A model generated the notes under the pieces. It was not told the DNA's origin. It saw nothing but the letters and a program-made list of their open reading frames with translations, and ran no database searches. A stretch of 64,000 bases of DNA from Sphingobium chlorophenolicum (GTDB lineage: Bacteria; Pseudomonadota; Alphaproteobacteria; Sphingomonadales; Sphingomonadaceae). Within the stretch, counting starts at the first letter, position 1; each line of letters begins with the position of its first letter. Position numbers and translations under genes: made by a program. Shown here piece after piece: positions 25,469 through 34,271 of the stretch. Where the stretch lies: contig NZ_JFHR01000003.1 of NCBI RefSeq assembly GCF_000722875.1, positions 1 to 64,000 of the forward strand, given 5' to 3'.

Positions 25469-26910
25469 TGGTCCGCTCGATCGTCCGCTTCTGCGCCGCG
25501 GTTCTCGCGCAGGCCAGCATGATCCTCGCGCTTGGCGGTCTCGTCGCGACGCCGGCGATGGCCGACGTCCAGGGCGAGATGAACAGCTATTTCAACAAGT
25601 CGGGCGCGGCCGCGAACGTGACCGGCCCGACCGCCTTCCAGGGGCAGTCGGCGGGCTATTACTCGGGTGGTTCGCTGTGGAGCCGCTTTCCGCAGAAGTC
25701 GATCAACCCGGTCAGCGTCGCGCTCCCCAGCGCGCGCGGCGGCTGCGGTGGCATCGACCTGTTCGCGGGGTCATTCTCGTTCATCAACGCCGACGAGATC
25801 GTGGCGATGCTCAAGGCGACCGCCAACAACGCGATCGGCTTCGCCTTCCAGCTCGCGATCGACAGCATCTCCGCGCAGATCGGCGGGGTGATGAAGGACA
25901 TGAGCCAGCGCGTGCAGCAGCTGAACGCGTTCAACATGTCCTCCTGCGAGGCGGCGCAGCAGGCGGTCGGCTCGCTGTGGCCGGCGATGGACGGGGCGTC
26001 CTCGACGATCTGCCAGCAGGTCGGCGGGGCGAAGGGCTTCTTCTCCGACGCGGCCGCGGCGCGCCACGGCTGCACCAACAAGGGCGAGCGTGAGGATACG
26101 ATCGCGCGTGCCGGCGACGACGCCGAGCTGGTCCAGTCGAAAAATTACACCTGGTATGCGCTCAATGCGAAAAGCGCGACCAAGCCGTCCCGGGAATATG
26201 CCGAGTTCCTCATGACGATGGTCGGCACGATCATCTACGACGCCACCAAGTCGGAAAGCAGCATGGGCGCGTTCCAGTTCATCGCGCCGGCAAGCTGGGA
26301 CACCTATCAGGCGCTGCTCGACGGCACCGCCTCGGCACCAACCGACGTGTGGCAGTGCGACACGACCGACGACAAGGGGTGTCTGAAGCCCACGCCCACC
26401 AAGCTGAGCATCTCGACCAACGAGGCGCTGCGTACGCGCGTCCTGAAGGCGATGGACAGCATGTCGGGCAAGATCCGCTCCAACGCCGCGCTGTCGGGTG
26501 ACGAGATCGCGCTGCTGGGCATGACGTCGATCCCGCTCTACAAGATCCTCGTCGTCAACGAGGCGGCGCACATGGGCCTCTCGGGCGGCGATCGCGCGAC
26601 GCTCGCCGAGATGGTCGCGATCGACATGCTGATGTCGATGCTCGACCGGATGCTGGACACGATCTCGCAGGCGCAGGCGGGCGCGAAGTTCGTCTCGACC
26701 GACGAGTTCAAGGCGTGGCGCGCCCAGGTCGACAGCGTGAAGACCGAGCTGTCGCGGCGCAGCGAGAAGATGGCCGGGCAGATCTCCAATACCTACCGGG
26801 TGATCCAGTACACCCAGTTCATGGAATCCACCCTCAAGAACACCATGAGCCCGCAGTTGTCGGCTTCGCTCCGGTTCGGACGCGGCCTCAGCGCGCAGGG
26901 CTTGCGGTAA
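25468..26910 (+). CDS. traH: TraH, pilus assembly protein
   Basis: 480 residues with a signal peptide ending near PAMAD. The motif YYSGGSLWSRFPQKSINPVSVALPSARGGCGGIDLFAGSFSF is the highly conserved start of TraH, and the Cys residues in SSCEAAQ and CQQVGG fit the family. A C-terminal coiled-coil region is likely. It works with TraF, TraU, TrbB and TraW. 23 bp separate it from traG. Confidence 0.93.
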   Translation: MVRSIVRFCAAVLAQASMILALGGLVATPAMADVQGEMNSYFNKSGAAANVTGPTAFQGQSAGYYSGGSLWSRFPQKSINPVSVALPSARGGCGGIDLFAGSFSFINADEIVAMLKATANNAIGFAFQLAIDSISAQIGGVMKDMSQRVQQLNAFNMSSCEAAQQAVGSLWPAMDGASSTICQQVGGAKGFFSDAAAARHGCTNKGEREDTIARAGDDAELVQSKNYTWYALNAKSATKPSREYAEFLMTMVGTIIYDATKSESSMGAFQFIAPASWDTYQALLDGTASAPTDVWQCDTTDDKGCLKPTPTKLSISTNEALRTRVLKAMDSMSGKIRSNAALSGDEIALLGMTSIPLYKILVVNEAAHMGLSGGDRATLAEMVAIDMLMSMLDRMLDTISQAQAGAKFVSTDEFKAWRAQVDSVKTELSRRSEKMAGQISNTYRVIQYTQFMESTLKNTMSPQLSASLRFGRGLSAQGLR

Positions 26911-26933
26911 ACGGCGGCAAGGGAGCGACGGCG

Positions 26934-29900
26934 ATGGGCGGGCTCGAAGTCTTCACGATCGGCGGGGGCGAATACATCGTCAACGTCTTCAATGCGGTCG
27001 CGGCATGGACCGGGGGCGGGGGCTATCGCTCGATGCTCCAGGTCGTGATGGTGATGGGCTTCATCTACTCGCTGTTCGTCGTCGCCTTCTCGCTCGACTG
27101 GCGGGCGTGGTTCAACTGGTTCCTCCAGTCGACGCTTATCTACATGATGCTGATGGTCCCAACCGTCACGGTGAAGGTGACCGACCGGATCAACCCCGCG
27201 CTCGCGCCGGCCGTGGTCGACAATGTGCCGCTGGGGCTTGGGGTGATGGCCTCGTTCACCAGCCAGGTCGGCGACTGGATGACGCGGTCGGCCGAGACCG
27301 TGTTCGTCATGCCCAACGCGCTCGCGCTGACCAACAACGGCATGATCTACGGCGCGCGGCTGATGGACAAGGCGCGCACCTTCCAGATCACCGACAGCGT
27401 TTTCCGCGCCAACCTCGACGAGCACCTGAAGCAATGCACCTTCTATGACGTACTGCTCGGCTTCAAGGCGATGGACGACCTGACCAAGACCAATGACCTG
27501 TGGGCGTCGATCGGGCCGGGGTCGCCGGCGCGCAGCCAGCGCTGGATTACTTCCACCGGCCCCGGCACGACCGAGAATTCCATCATTCCGTGCAACGAGG
27601 CATATTCTCGCATGGATGCGCAGTGGCGGGCTGCCTACGACAAGGATCTGCTGCCGTTCGCGAAGAGCGCCTATCCCGGCATCGCCGACACGGTCGCGGC
27701 CCAGCGCATCCGCGATGACCTGCCGATCGTCGCGGCGCAGATGCACGGCAGTTCGACCGATGCCTATTCGTACCTCAAGCAGATCTCGATGATCGACGCG
27801 TTCCTGGCCGCGCGGGAGAGCTTCTCCGACGCCGGGTGGGACGCCTACGCCTCGCAGCGCGCGGATGCCCAGGCCAAGAACACCTACACCTCGATCGCGA
27901 CGCAGGCGATGACCTGGGTGCCGCTCCTCGGCATCGTCCTGACGGTCGTGTTCTACGCGATGTTCCCGGTGCTTTTCCCGCTGTTCCTGTTCCCCAGGAC
28001 CGGCCTGCAGACGCTCAAGGGCTATGCGACCGGGTTCTTCTATCTCGCCTCCTGGGGGCCGCTCTACGTCATCCTGCACATGTTCGTGATGAGCAGGGCG
28101 GCGAGCCTTTACCATGCGGCATCGCCGATCGGGCCGACGCTGCTGGTCTCCGACGGCATGGCGAGCGTCAATGAATCGATCTCGACGCTCGCCGGCTTCC
28201 TGATGATGAGCGTGCCGTTCATCGCGGGCGGGATGGCGCGCGGCGCGATGGCGATCGCGGGCCATGCGACCTCGATGCTGCAACCGGCGCACAGCGCGGC
28301 CGAGCAGGCGGCGACCGAGCGCACGACCGGCAACTATTCGTACGGCAACACCTCGTTCCAGAACCTGACGTCGGGCATGACCCAGGCGAACAAGTTCGAC
28401 GATCAGCCCAAGTTCAATTCGGGCTATTCGGTCGGCACGTTCACGAACGCCGATGGCGGGGTGACATACGGCTTCGCGGACGGGACCAACGCGTTCGATA
28501 CGCGCCAGGGCATCTCGAACCTCGCGTTCACGCCGACGCGGACCGCCGGGTTCGACAGCAGCATGAGCCGCGCGCTCTCGGACGGGCAGACGCACACCCA
28601 GTCGCTCCGCAGGGCGGCATCGCAATCCTGGAACGCTACGGCGACGACGGCGACGGATCTGTTGACGGCCGCTGAGCATCGGCGGGGGAGTTCGACCGAG
28701 ACGGGGTCGGGGTTCAATAACAGCATCACCAGAATGACGGAGGCATCTCGGAGCCTTTCCACCGGGCTGACCAGTCGCTTTGGGCTTAGTGAGTCCGACA
28801 GTCAGAGTATAGCACGAGCGACCCAAATGACGGGAAGTGCGGATGCAGGCCTTTCGATTGCGGCGAAGTTGTGGAAGGTCGATACAAAAGCAGGCTTGGC
28901 AGCCAAGATCGCATCAATCGCCAGCGAGAATACGGACAGACGCATTTCGGGCGAACAGGCGTATTCTGAGCTCTCGGATTATCTTACTAAGGAGACGAAT
29001 TCGACGCAGGCCCGGGCAGCACGCGACGAATTCATGCGTGAATCGAGCACGAGCGGAGATAGCGAGGTTCGGTCGCTGTCGCAGAAGCTCGGCGTCAGCG
29101 TCGGGGAGTCGCGGTCGGCGTCGTTGGAAGCAACTCGAGCCGAAGAGACGTTCCAGCGGGTCAGCAATGATGTGAGGGAGTCCTCGGCGCGGGGCTGGTC
29201 CCTCAACCGGAACGAGAGCCAGGAGTTTGTCGTGTATGCCCAGGAGCGGCTTCTCGGCGACGACACGCTGTCGCAGTTCGGGTGGACGCCGGGCATGGTC
29301 ATGCCGCGCACGCCGCAACAGGAACAGGTGCGCGATATCCTGCTGGGCGAGTTCATGGAGCGCCGCGTCGCTTTGGTTCGCGACGAACTGGGTGTAAGCG
29401 TGCCTGAGCGCCTTTCCGGGCAATTGCATGGCCCTGCATCGGCGACGCCGGGTGCGGTACAACAATGGGGCAATCAGCGGGCAGCGGGTGTCAGGGCGCA
29501 AGGGCCAGATGTTTCGATCCGCGAGAGTTCGCGCGACCTTGACCTGGCCGGCAACGTCGCTGACGCGATTCCGAACGCGTCAGCGCGCATCACGCGTGGC
29601 GCATTCGAGGTCGGCAATGGTGTCGACGAGGCGAGAGGGACGGCGGGTCAGCTAGTTGACCATGTCCAAGAGCGCAATGACGCGTGGATCACGACGACAC
29701 TTCCGGGTGTTGAGGGCGCGCGCAACTGGGTCCGTGACAATCTGGGCATAGGTGCTCGCACCAGCCATGTTTACGAAGTCCCTCGCGGTGAGCGAACGAT
29801 GCTGCCGATTTCGGGGCGGCTGAGTTCGGGAATGGGTGGTCGGATCGATCCGGTCACGGGCGAGCCTGGACGGCATCACCGAGGGGTGGATATTGCAGCG

Positions 29901-30188
29901 CCAGCCGGGACGGAGATCCGCGCGCCTGCATCGGGTCAGGTCATTCGGAACGACTTCCAAGCCAACGGTGCCGGGAATTATGTGGTCCTGCAACACGGCG
30001 ACGGCTCACAGAGCAAATACTTCCATATGCAGGACCGGTCTGGCTTCCAGGTAGGAAGTACGGTCGAGGCCGGGGCTGTGATTGGCCGCGTTGGCAGCAC
30101 AGGGAAATCGACCGGGTCGCACCTTCATTATGAATTATGGAGGGATGGCGCTCCGGTCGATCCGAGGCGGTGGCAGTTGAGAAACTAA
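26934..30188 (+). CDS. traG: TraG with C-terminal M23 peptidase domain
   Basis: 1084 residues from ATG 26934. The N-terminal two-thirds is TraG: membrane helices near residues 35-80 and 310-440 including FYAMFPVLFPLFLFPRTGLQTLKGYATGFFYL, then a long Ser/Thr/Gln-rich cytoplasmic or periplasmic tail. The last 120 residues form a LytM-type M23 metallopeptidase: HRGVD with His982 and Asp986, and HLHYELW with His1063 and His1065 as zinc ligands. The peptidase could open the wall for the channel. Typical F TraG lacks this domain. Confidence 0.88.
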   Translation: MGGLEVFTIGGGEYIVNVFNAVAAWTGGGGYRSMLQVVMVMGFIYSLFVVAFSLDWRAWFNWFLQSTLIYMMLMVPTVTVKVTDRINPALAPAVVDNVPLGLGVMASFTSQVGDWMTRSAETVFVMPNALALTNNGMIYGARLMDKARTFQITDSVFRANLDEHLKQCTFYDVLLGFKAMDDLTKTNDLWASIGPGSPARSQRWITSTGPGTTENSIIPCNEAYSRMDAQWRAAYDKDLLPFAKSAYPGIADTVAAQRIRDDLPIVAAQMHGSSTDAYSYLKQISMIDAFLAARESFSDAGWDAYASQRADAQAKNTYTSIATQAMTWVPLLGIVLTVVFYAMFPVLFPLFLFPRTGLQTLKGYATGFFYLASWGPLYVILHMFVMSRAASLYHAASPIGPTLLVSDGMASVNESISTLAGFLMMSVPFIAGGMARGAMAIAGHATSMLQPAHSAAEQAATERTTGNYSYGNTSFQNLTSGMTQANKFDDQPKFNSGYSVGTFTNADGGVTYGFADGTNAFDTRQGISNLAFTPTRTAGFDSSMSRALSDGQTHTQSLRRAASQSWNATATTATDLLTAAEHRRGSSTETGSGFNNSITRMTEASRSLSTGLTSRFGLSESDSQSIARATQMTGSADAGLSIAAKLWKVDTKAGLAAKIASIASENTDRRISGEQAYSELSDYLTKETNSTQARAARDEFMRESSTSGDSEVRSLSQKLGVSVGESRSASLEATRAEETFQRVSNDVRESSARGWSLNRNESQEFVVYAQERLLGDDTLSQFGWTPGMVMPRTPQQEQVRDILLGEFMERRVALVRDELGVSVPERLSGQLHGPASATPGAVQQWGNQRAAGVRAQGPDVSIRESSRDLDLAGNVADAIPNASARITRGAFEVGNGVDEARGTAGQLVDHVQERNDAWITTTLPGVEGARNWVRDNLGIGARTSHVYEVPRGERTMLPISGRLSSGMGGRIDPVTGEPGRHHRGVDIAAPAGTEIRAPASGQVIRNDFQANGAGNYVVLQHGDGSQSKYFHMQDRSGFQVGSTVEAGAVIGRVGSTGKSTGSHLHYELWRDGAPVDPRRWQLRN

Positions 30189-30433
30189 TGGAAAGGAAAA
30201 AAGAAAACGATGAGGATTACGGCAATAATTGCCATCGCGGTCCACTTCGAATTCCCGTGACCCTCAACCACAGCCGAGTTTGACGGATAAGCCTCATCCA
30301 TCAGCTCTCGGCCGTAAGGAGTGGACATATCATACATGTTCTGCGGATTGATGTAATAGGACGAAGGCGAGGGAGGGGACCCACCGATCGGATACCGATC
30401 CCAGTCCATTTGGCCAGTTTCGTGGTTCAACAT
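30185..30433 (-). CDS. Small tail-anchored membrane protein
   Basis: 82 residues. Soluble N-terminus rich in Pro, Ser, Tyr (GSPPSPSSYYINPQNMYDMS), then a single C-terminal helix AMAIIAVILIVFFFPFH. Convergent with traG, overlapping it by 4 bp. An ACGAAAC-free upstream region offers GGAGCGGCC before ATG. No family recognised; presence next to a conjugation operon could suggest an entry-exclusion or surface role, which is inference. Confidence 0.5.
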   Translation of the reverse strand: MLNHETGQMDWDRYPIGGSPPSPSSYYINPQNMYDMSTPYGRELMDEAYPSNSAVVEGHGNSKWTAMAIIAVILIVFFFPFH

Positions 30434-30547
30434 GGCCGCTCCTTCCTTAATCCGTAGCTGACCGAGCTGGTCAGAATTAGGCTTGCAAAGCCTAGCATAT
30501 CGGATTGAGTCTGACGAGGATTTTCACCCGCACTGACGGAGTGAAGC

Positions 30548-30907
30548 ATGACGGAGCAGAGCGGCGCGAACCCGCGCACGGTCGAACGCTACGAGGCGCT
30601 GCTGCGCGATCATCTGCTGTTCTACGATGCGCTGCGTCTGCGCGAGCGCCGGCCGAGGAGCGCGGCGCAGCGCCAGTTTCAGGACGTGGCGTGGGGCAAG
30701 GCCCCGCCGGTAACCGATCACGAGTGCGCCTATGTCTGGCACCTGAAGGCGCGCGGGATCGCGCCGTTCAACACGCCGGCGCCGGCACCGCATATCGACG
30801 ACGTGATGGCCGGATTCGACGTCGGCGCGCGGCCGGTTAGTGGCGACGTCGGCACGAAATGGGATAATGCCTGGCGCGAGTATCGTGGTGGCCGGGAGTT
30901 CTTCTAA
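30548..30907 (+). CDS. Hypothetical protein
   Basis: 119 residues. ATG 30548 is preceded by GGAGTGAAGC, a good ribosome site. Rich in Arg and aromatic residues (TVERYEALLRDHLLFYDALRLRERRP, YVWHLKARGIAPFNTP, WDNAWREYRGGREFF). No membrane helix. The Arg/Lys content suggests a cytoplasmic, possibly nucleic acid-binding protein. It lies 26 bp upstream of the SRAP remnant and is probably co-transcribed. Confidence 0.55.
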   Translation: MTEQSGANPRTVERYEALLRDHLLFYDALRLRERRPRSAAQRQFQDVAWGKAPPVTDHECAYVWHLKARGIAPFNTPAPAPHIDDVMAGFDVGARPVSGDVGTKWDNAWREYRGGREFF

Positions 30908-30933
30908 CCTGGGCACGATGAAGGAGCCGATCG

Positions 30934-31598
30934 ATCTGCAACCGATATCGCCTGAGCGCCAAACAGGCCGCGGTGATGCGGGCGGTCGGATTCGAGCCGC
31001 CTTATCCCGAGGACGAGACCTACCCGGTGCCGCGCGAGATCTTCCCGACGGGCAAGAAGACAGCGCGCTACGGACTGGTCGTCAGGCGGGCAGGGGAGGG
31101 TAACCGTCCGCTCGAACCGGTCGCGATGGAATGGGGCTTCCCGACCAAGGTAGCGAGCAAGCGCGACCCGGCGGTCAAGCTGGACAAGTTCGTCACCAAT
31201 GCGCGGAATCTCGCATCGTCGATGTGGAAGCCGTCGATCGCGAATCCCGATCGGCGCTGCCTGGTCCCGTTCACGCACTTCGCCGAGCCGCATCCCGACG
31301 GCGGGACGGGCGACGATGGCAAACCCCGCCAGATGTGGTTTTCGCTGCCCGACCAGCCCATCGCCTTCTTCGCCGGTCTGTGGCGGCCGACCGAGCGCGG
31401 CGATGCCTATGCCTTCTGCACCACCTCTCCCAACCCCACCGTCGATCCCTGGCATCCCAAGGCAATGCCGGCGATCCTTCACCCTCGCGATCTACGGCAT
31501 GGCTCGACGGCAGCTATGAAGACGCCCTGAAGCTCGTCCGCCCCTACGAGGGCGAGATGAGCGCGCAGGAGGCAACTCCCGATGGCGGCGCGACGTGA
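30934..31598 (+). pseudogene. SRAP (YedK/HMCES-like) protein with abnormal start and frameshift
   Basis: The family begins MCxRYR, where Cys2 forms a covalent bond with abasic DNA. Here the codons before CNRYRL are ATC at 30934-30936, preceded by AAGGAG and a 7-base gap, an excellent ribosome site. No ATG, GTG or TTG lies between the upstream stop and the Cys. The middle is conserved (EWGFPTKV, RCLVPFTHFAEPH, CTTSPNPTVDPWHPKAMPAIL). After about 31480 the family end AWLDGSYEDALKLV continues in another frame, requiring one inserted base. The gene is probably decayed. Confidence 0.65.
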
Positions 31599-31642
31599 AC
31601 CGGGCTAAGGCCGGTCCAATCATTCACCACCGGGACGTGTTC

Positions 31643-31924
31643 ATGACGACGACATCCGATCTGGCCGAACAGCTCTCCAATACCCATGGCCTCGCAAAGG
31701 CGGACGCCAGGAAGGTCATCGATGCGATCCTTGCGAACATCACCGCGGCTGTCGCGACCGGCGAGGAAGTCAGCCTCAACGGGTTCGGCAAGTTCAAGCT
31801 GAAGGACACCCCAGAGCGCCAGGGGCGCAACCCGTCGACGGGCGAGGCGATCACGATCGCGGCGTCACGCAAGCTGACGTTCGCGCCGGCGAAGGCGGTC
31901 CGCGATCGGATGAACGGCAAGTGA
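31643..31924 (+). CDS. HU family DNA-binding protein
   Basis: 93 residues from ATG 31643 (an in-frame upstream ATG at 31595 would add 16 unrelated residues). Contains the HU block EVSLNGFGKFKLKDTPERQGRNPSTGEAITIAASRKLTF, with the GRNPxTG arm that inserts into DNA. The organisation matches HU, a nucleoid-bending protein. A second HU lies at 61906-62175. Located in an accessory island, so it may bend DNA for transfer or transposition. Confidence 0.88.
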   Translation: MTTTSDLAEQLSNTHGLAKADARKVIDAILANITAAVATGEEVSLNGFGKFKLKDTPERQGRNPSTGEAITIAASRKLTFAPAKAVRDRMNGK

Positions 31925-31971
31925 TAAACGGGCCAGGGTTTTAGAACGCTGGCCTAAACTGAGGGGACTTC

Positions 31972-32124
31972 ATGGCCGATACCGCAGCCGACTACCGCGC
32001 GAGGGCAGCGGCCGACCTTGCCGAGGCCCAGCAGCTCGTTCTGCCCCATGCTAGGGACCGTATGCTGCATTCGGCCGATCGCTGGTCGAAGATGGCTGAT
32101 GCGGCCGATCGCCGTGTCCGGTAA
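31972..32124 (+). CDS. Small hypothetical protein
   Basis: 50 residues, MADTAADYRARAAADLAEAQQ, then DRMLHSADRWSKMADAADRRVR, with GAGGGGACT before ATG. The pattern of Ala, Arg and Asp predicts an amphipathic helical protein. Its stop lies within the start region of the following small ORF. No homologue is known to me. Confidence 0.45.
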   Translation: MADTAADYRARAAADLAEAQQLVLPHARDRMLHSADRWSKMADAADRRVR

Positions 32125-32293
32125 CGAAAGCACGACGGTCGCGCTCGACGTGGCTAACTGGTCAGCGGTCCAGGCAATGGTCGAGCGTCTCGACGACAGG
32201 GCTGTGATAGCGATCTACGAGCTGGCCGAAGGCGCTGGTCCGGTCGCGGACCTCGCGGCCGCACAGATGGAAAAACGCAACCTCGACTATTGA
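32114..32293 (+). CDS. Small hypothetical protein
   Basis: 59 residues from GTG 32114, overlapping the previous ORF by 11 bp. VSGNESTTVALDVANWSAVQAMVERLDDRAVIAIYELAEGAGPVADLAAAQMEKR reads as a compact helical protein. The overlap supports coupling with the gene before it. No family recognised; the start is uncertain. Confidence 0.4.
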   Translation: MSGNESTTVALDVANWSAVQAMVERLDDRAVIAIYELAEGAGPVADLAAAQMEKRNLDY

Positions 32294-32682
32294 GCCAAGT
32301 TAAGAGTTCGGCCGCTGGTTAAGCCGCTGTTGCCAAGCCGGCACAAGCCACGTTCCTGTTGTTCCTGTCAGTTAGAGAAGACACGTTCTTCGCCAAGTAG
32401 ACATGACACCGTCTGGTAGCAGCGGGGGCAGCGTGGAGCCATCCAAACAGCGCAGCGCTGCCCCCGCTGATGCGATGAACTTGCGGCTCCTGCCCCCGGA
32501 CCCGCTGCGCCAGCAGCGGGCTCGGTCACGCCAGTTTTCGAGCGCTCGAGCTTTCCCGAAACTCCGTCTCCGACGCCGCATTTCGGGAAAAGGCAATCGG
32601 GAACATATTTCGGGAAAATCAGCCCCGGACCCGCAAGGCGTAGCCGGTTTGCGACCCAGGATCTCGATCGCCGTTCGTTTGA
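32294..32682. other. Non-coding region rich in inverted repeats
   Basis: No convincing gene. It contains a perfect 14-bp inverted repeat (32420-32433/32456-32469), a second hairpin with arms CCCGCTG (32501-32507/32514-32520), and repeats of TTTCGGGAAA (32580-32591 and 32607-32618 direct; 32552-32561 inverted). Immediately to the right is the Tn3 end. The mixture of hairpins and repeats recalls origins of transfer or replication, but no nick or initiator motif is seen. Confidence 0.45.
32420..32469. repeat. 14-bp perfect inverted repeat with 22-nt loop
   Basis: Arms CAGCGGGGGCAGCG and its exact complement CGCTGCCCCCGCTG, separated by 22 bases. No T-run follows, so a simple rho-independent terminator is unlikely. 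The high GC makes a strong stem. It lies in the non-coding region left of the Tn3 element. Confidence 0.55.
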
Positions 32683-32829
32683 GGGGGCACCTCAAGGTTT
32701 GTCATATGGACAGCGGCAGTCGGAACAAATGGTCAACAAAGGCCTGAGCGTTGCCGCAAAGTATATTAAGTTTCGTGGGTTTGTGAGGTTGGACGAGTTG
32801 GAAGTTACCGGATCACCTCTCGTGATGTT

Positions 32830-33654
32830 TCACCCGCGGAGCTCGTAGTAGACGATCTGCCATCCATTCTTGGGACCGCGCCACTGGGTGATCTGAAAGC
32901 TATGGGCTTGTGCAGACCCGTCCAGGACGCGGCTACTCCACCGTAGCGTTTCATCGTAACTGCTTCCGGACGATAACGCACCCGCTATGCGCCGAATGGG
33001 CAGCTTGGCGGGGAGCCTGCGGATGCGTCGGCCATCGTTGCCGACAAAGATAACGTCTTCGGCCACGCTTCGTCTTGGAACAGCCAACCAGTCGACCTGT
33101 TTGCCGGCCTGCTCCTGTCGCAAAACAGACGCGATCTCTTTCGCATCGCTAACGGCTTGGATTTGGAGCTGTTCATTGGTGAGTTTTGCCGAGCACTCAG
33201 GTTCGATCGCTTGTAAACTTTCTGCCGCTAATGCCTTCGATCCATCCCGACGATAGTCGTCGATTTCCCAGCGCCACCCCTCAGCACTGTTCCGCCAAAG
33301 CGTCTTATATGATCCAACTCGATTTCCGCCATCGTACAGCCCGCCGATAACAACTGCCGACCCGCTCGGATCACAGGACGGAAAGACAAGTTCGGGTCTG
33401 CGCTCGGCATGGCTCTCGACACTCATCATTGTGAGCCACCACCTTCGGCTACTCTCGGCTGCTTGCAACATGCTGGCCACAGATGGAGAGCGCGCGGTTT
33501 CGGGCGCATGTTGTATTGGCCAGGGGTCGCTTTGTGGACCGAAACTGCGTGCCGCTGCCTGACGGCCACTGGCAAGTACAGCTTCCGAGTAGGCCCGCTC
33601 CGCCTCCAGCGCGGAATTCGGCGAACTTGCCGCTAGTAGAAGCGCGAAGATCAT
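32830..33654 (-). CDS. Hypothetical exported protein, Tn3 passenger
   Basis: 274 residues with a short signal-like N-terminus (IFALLLAASSPNS) ahead of ALEAERAYSEAVLASG. A middle segment includes SAVVIGGLYDGGNRVGSYKTLW, GWRWEIDDYRR and an unusual CSAK site. No recognised catalytic motif. It lies downstream of the resolvase on the same strand, 20 bp from it, and reads through to within about 150 bp of the left end. Probably exported, function unknown. Confidence 0.55.
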   Translation of the reverse strand: MIFALLLAASSPNSALEAERAYSEAVLASGRQAAARSFGPQSDPWPIQHAPETARSPSVASMLQAAESSRRWWLTMMSVESHAERRPELVFPSCDPSGSAVVIGGLYDGGNRVGSYKTLWRNSAEGWRWEIDDYRRDGSKALAAESLQAIEPECSAKLTNEQLQIQAVSDAKEIASVLRQEQAGKQVDWLAVPRRSVAEDVIFVGNDGRRIRRLPAKLPIRRIAGALSSGSSYDETLRWSSRVLDGSAQAHSFQITQWRGPKNGWQIVYYELRG

Positions 33655-33674
33655 GGCGAAATCCTACTCCTCAA

Positions 33675-34256
33675 TCAACGTGTCGAGCGATGTACGGGCA
33701 TCTGCGCCGGATGGTTGAGCGCCCGATAGAGCGTGGCATGATGACACTTCAGCAGCTTCGCCGCTTCGCGCACCGATGTGCCTTCGCCGACGAGACGCTG
33801 TCCGAGCGCGATCTGGTCCGGAGTGAGCTTGGGCTTACGCCCGAACTTCACGCCGCGCGCCATGGCTGCCGCGCGGCCGGAACTGGTACGCTGGTGGATC
33901 AGCTCGCGCTCGAACTCCGCGATGCCGGCGAACACGGTGAGCACCATGCGTCCCGCAGGCGTGGTCGTGTCGGCCCAGGGCTCGGCGAGCGAGCGCAGCC
34001 CCGCTCCCGCCTCGTTCAGCTTCTCGGCGATGTCGAGCAGGTCGCGCGTCGACCGCGCTAGGCGATCGAGCCGGGTGACCACAACCACGTCGTCGTCGCG
34101 CAGCTGCTCCAGCATCCGGTCGAGTTCCGGTCGGGCGCGCTTGGCGCCGGACACCTTCTCCTCGAATGTCCGCCGGCATCCGGCCGCCTTCAGTGCCGTC
34201 TTTTGAAGCGTGAGATCCTGATCGTCGGTAGATACGCGCGCATAGCCGAGGAGCAT
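33675..34256 (-). CDS. tnpR: Serine resolvase/invertase of the Tn3 element
   Basis: 193 residues from ATG 34256 (15 bp downstream of another Met at 34271). LLGYARVSTDDQDLTLQ carries the catalytic Ser9, and ARLDRLARSTRDLLDI and the AGRMVLTVFAGIAEFERELI block are family hallmarks. The C-terminal segment KLTPDQIALGQRLVGEGTSVREAAKLLKCHHATLYRAL is the DNA-binding helix-turn-helix. It resolves co-integrates at the res site next to its promoter. Confidence 0.93.
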   Translation of the reverse strand: MLLGYARVSTDDQDLTLQKTALKAAGCRRTFEEKVSGAKRARPELDRMLEQLRDDDVVVVTRLDRLARSTRDLLDIAEKLNEAGAGLRSLAEPWADTTTPAGRMVLTVFAGIAEFERELIHQRTSSGRAAAMARGVKFGRKPKLTPDQIALGQRLVGEGTSVREAAKLLKCHHATLYRALNHPAQMPVHRSTR

Positions 34257-34271
34257 GTCGCAGATGTGCAT

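Noticed and set aside
26793..28826. 677-aa leftward ORF antisense to traH/traG
   Set aside because: Arg/His/Pro-rich with no domain; it is a shadow of traG, which has clear homology.
31930..31955. GGCCAG/CTGGCC hairpin after the HU gene as terminator
   Set aside because: Only 6 bp with a 12-base loop and no T-run.
32372..32747. Two ORFs (107 and 114 aa) in the hairpin region
   Set aside because: Opposite strands over the same inverted repeats with biased composition; treated as chance.
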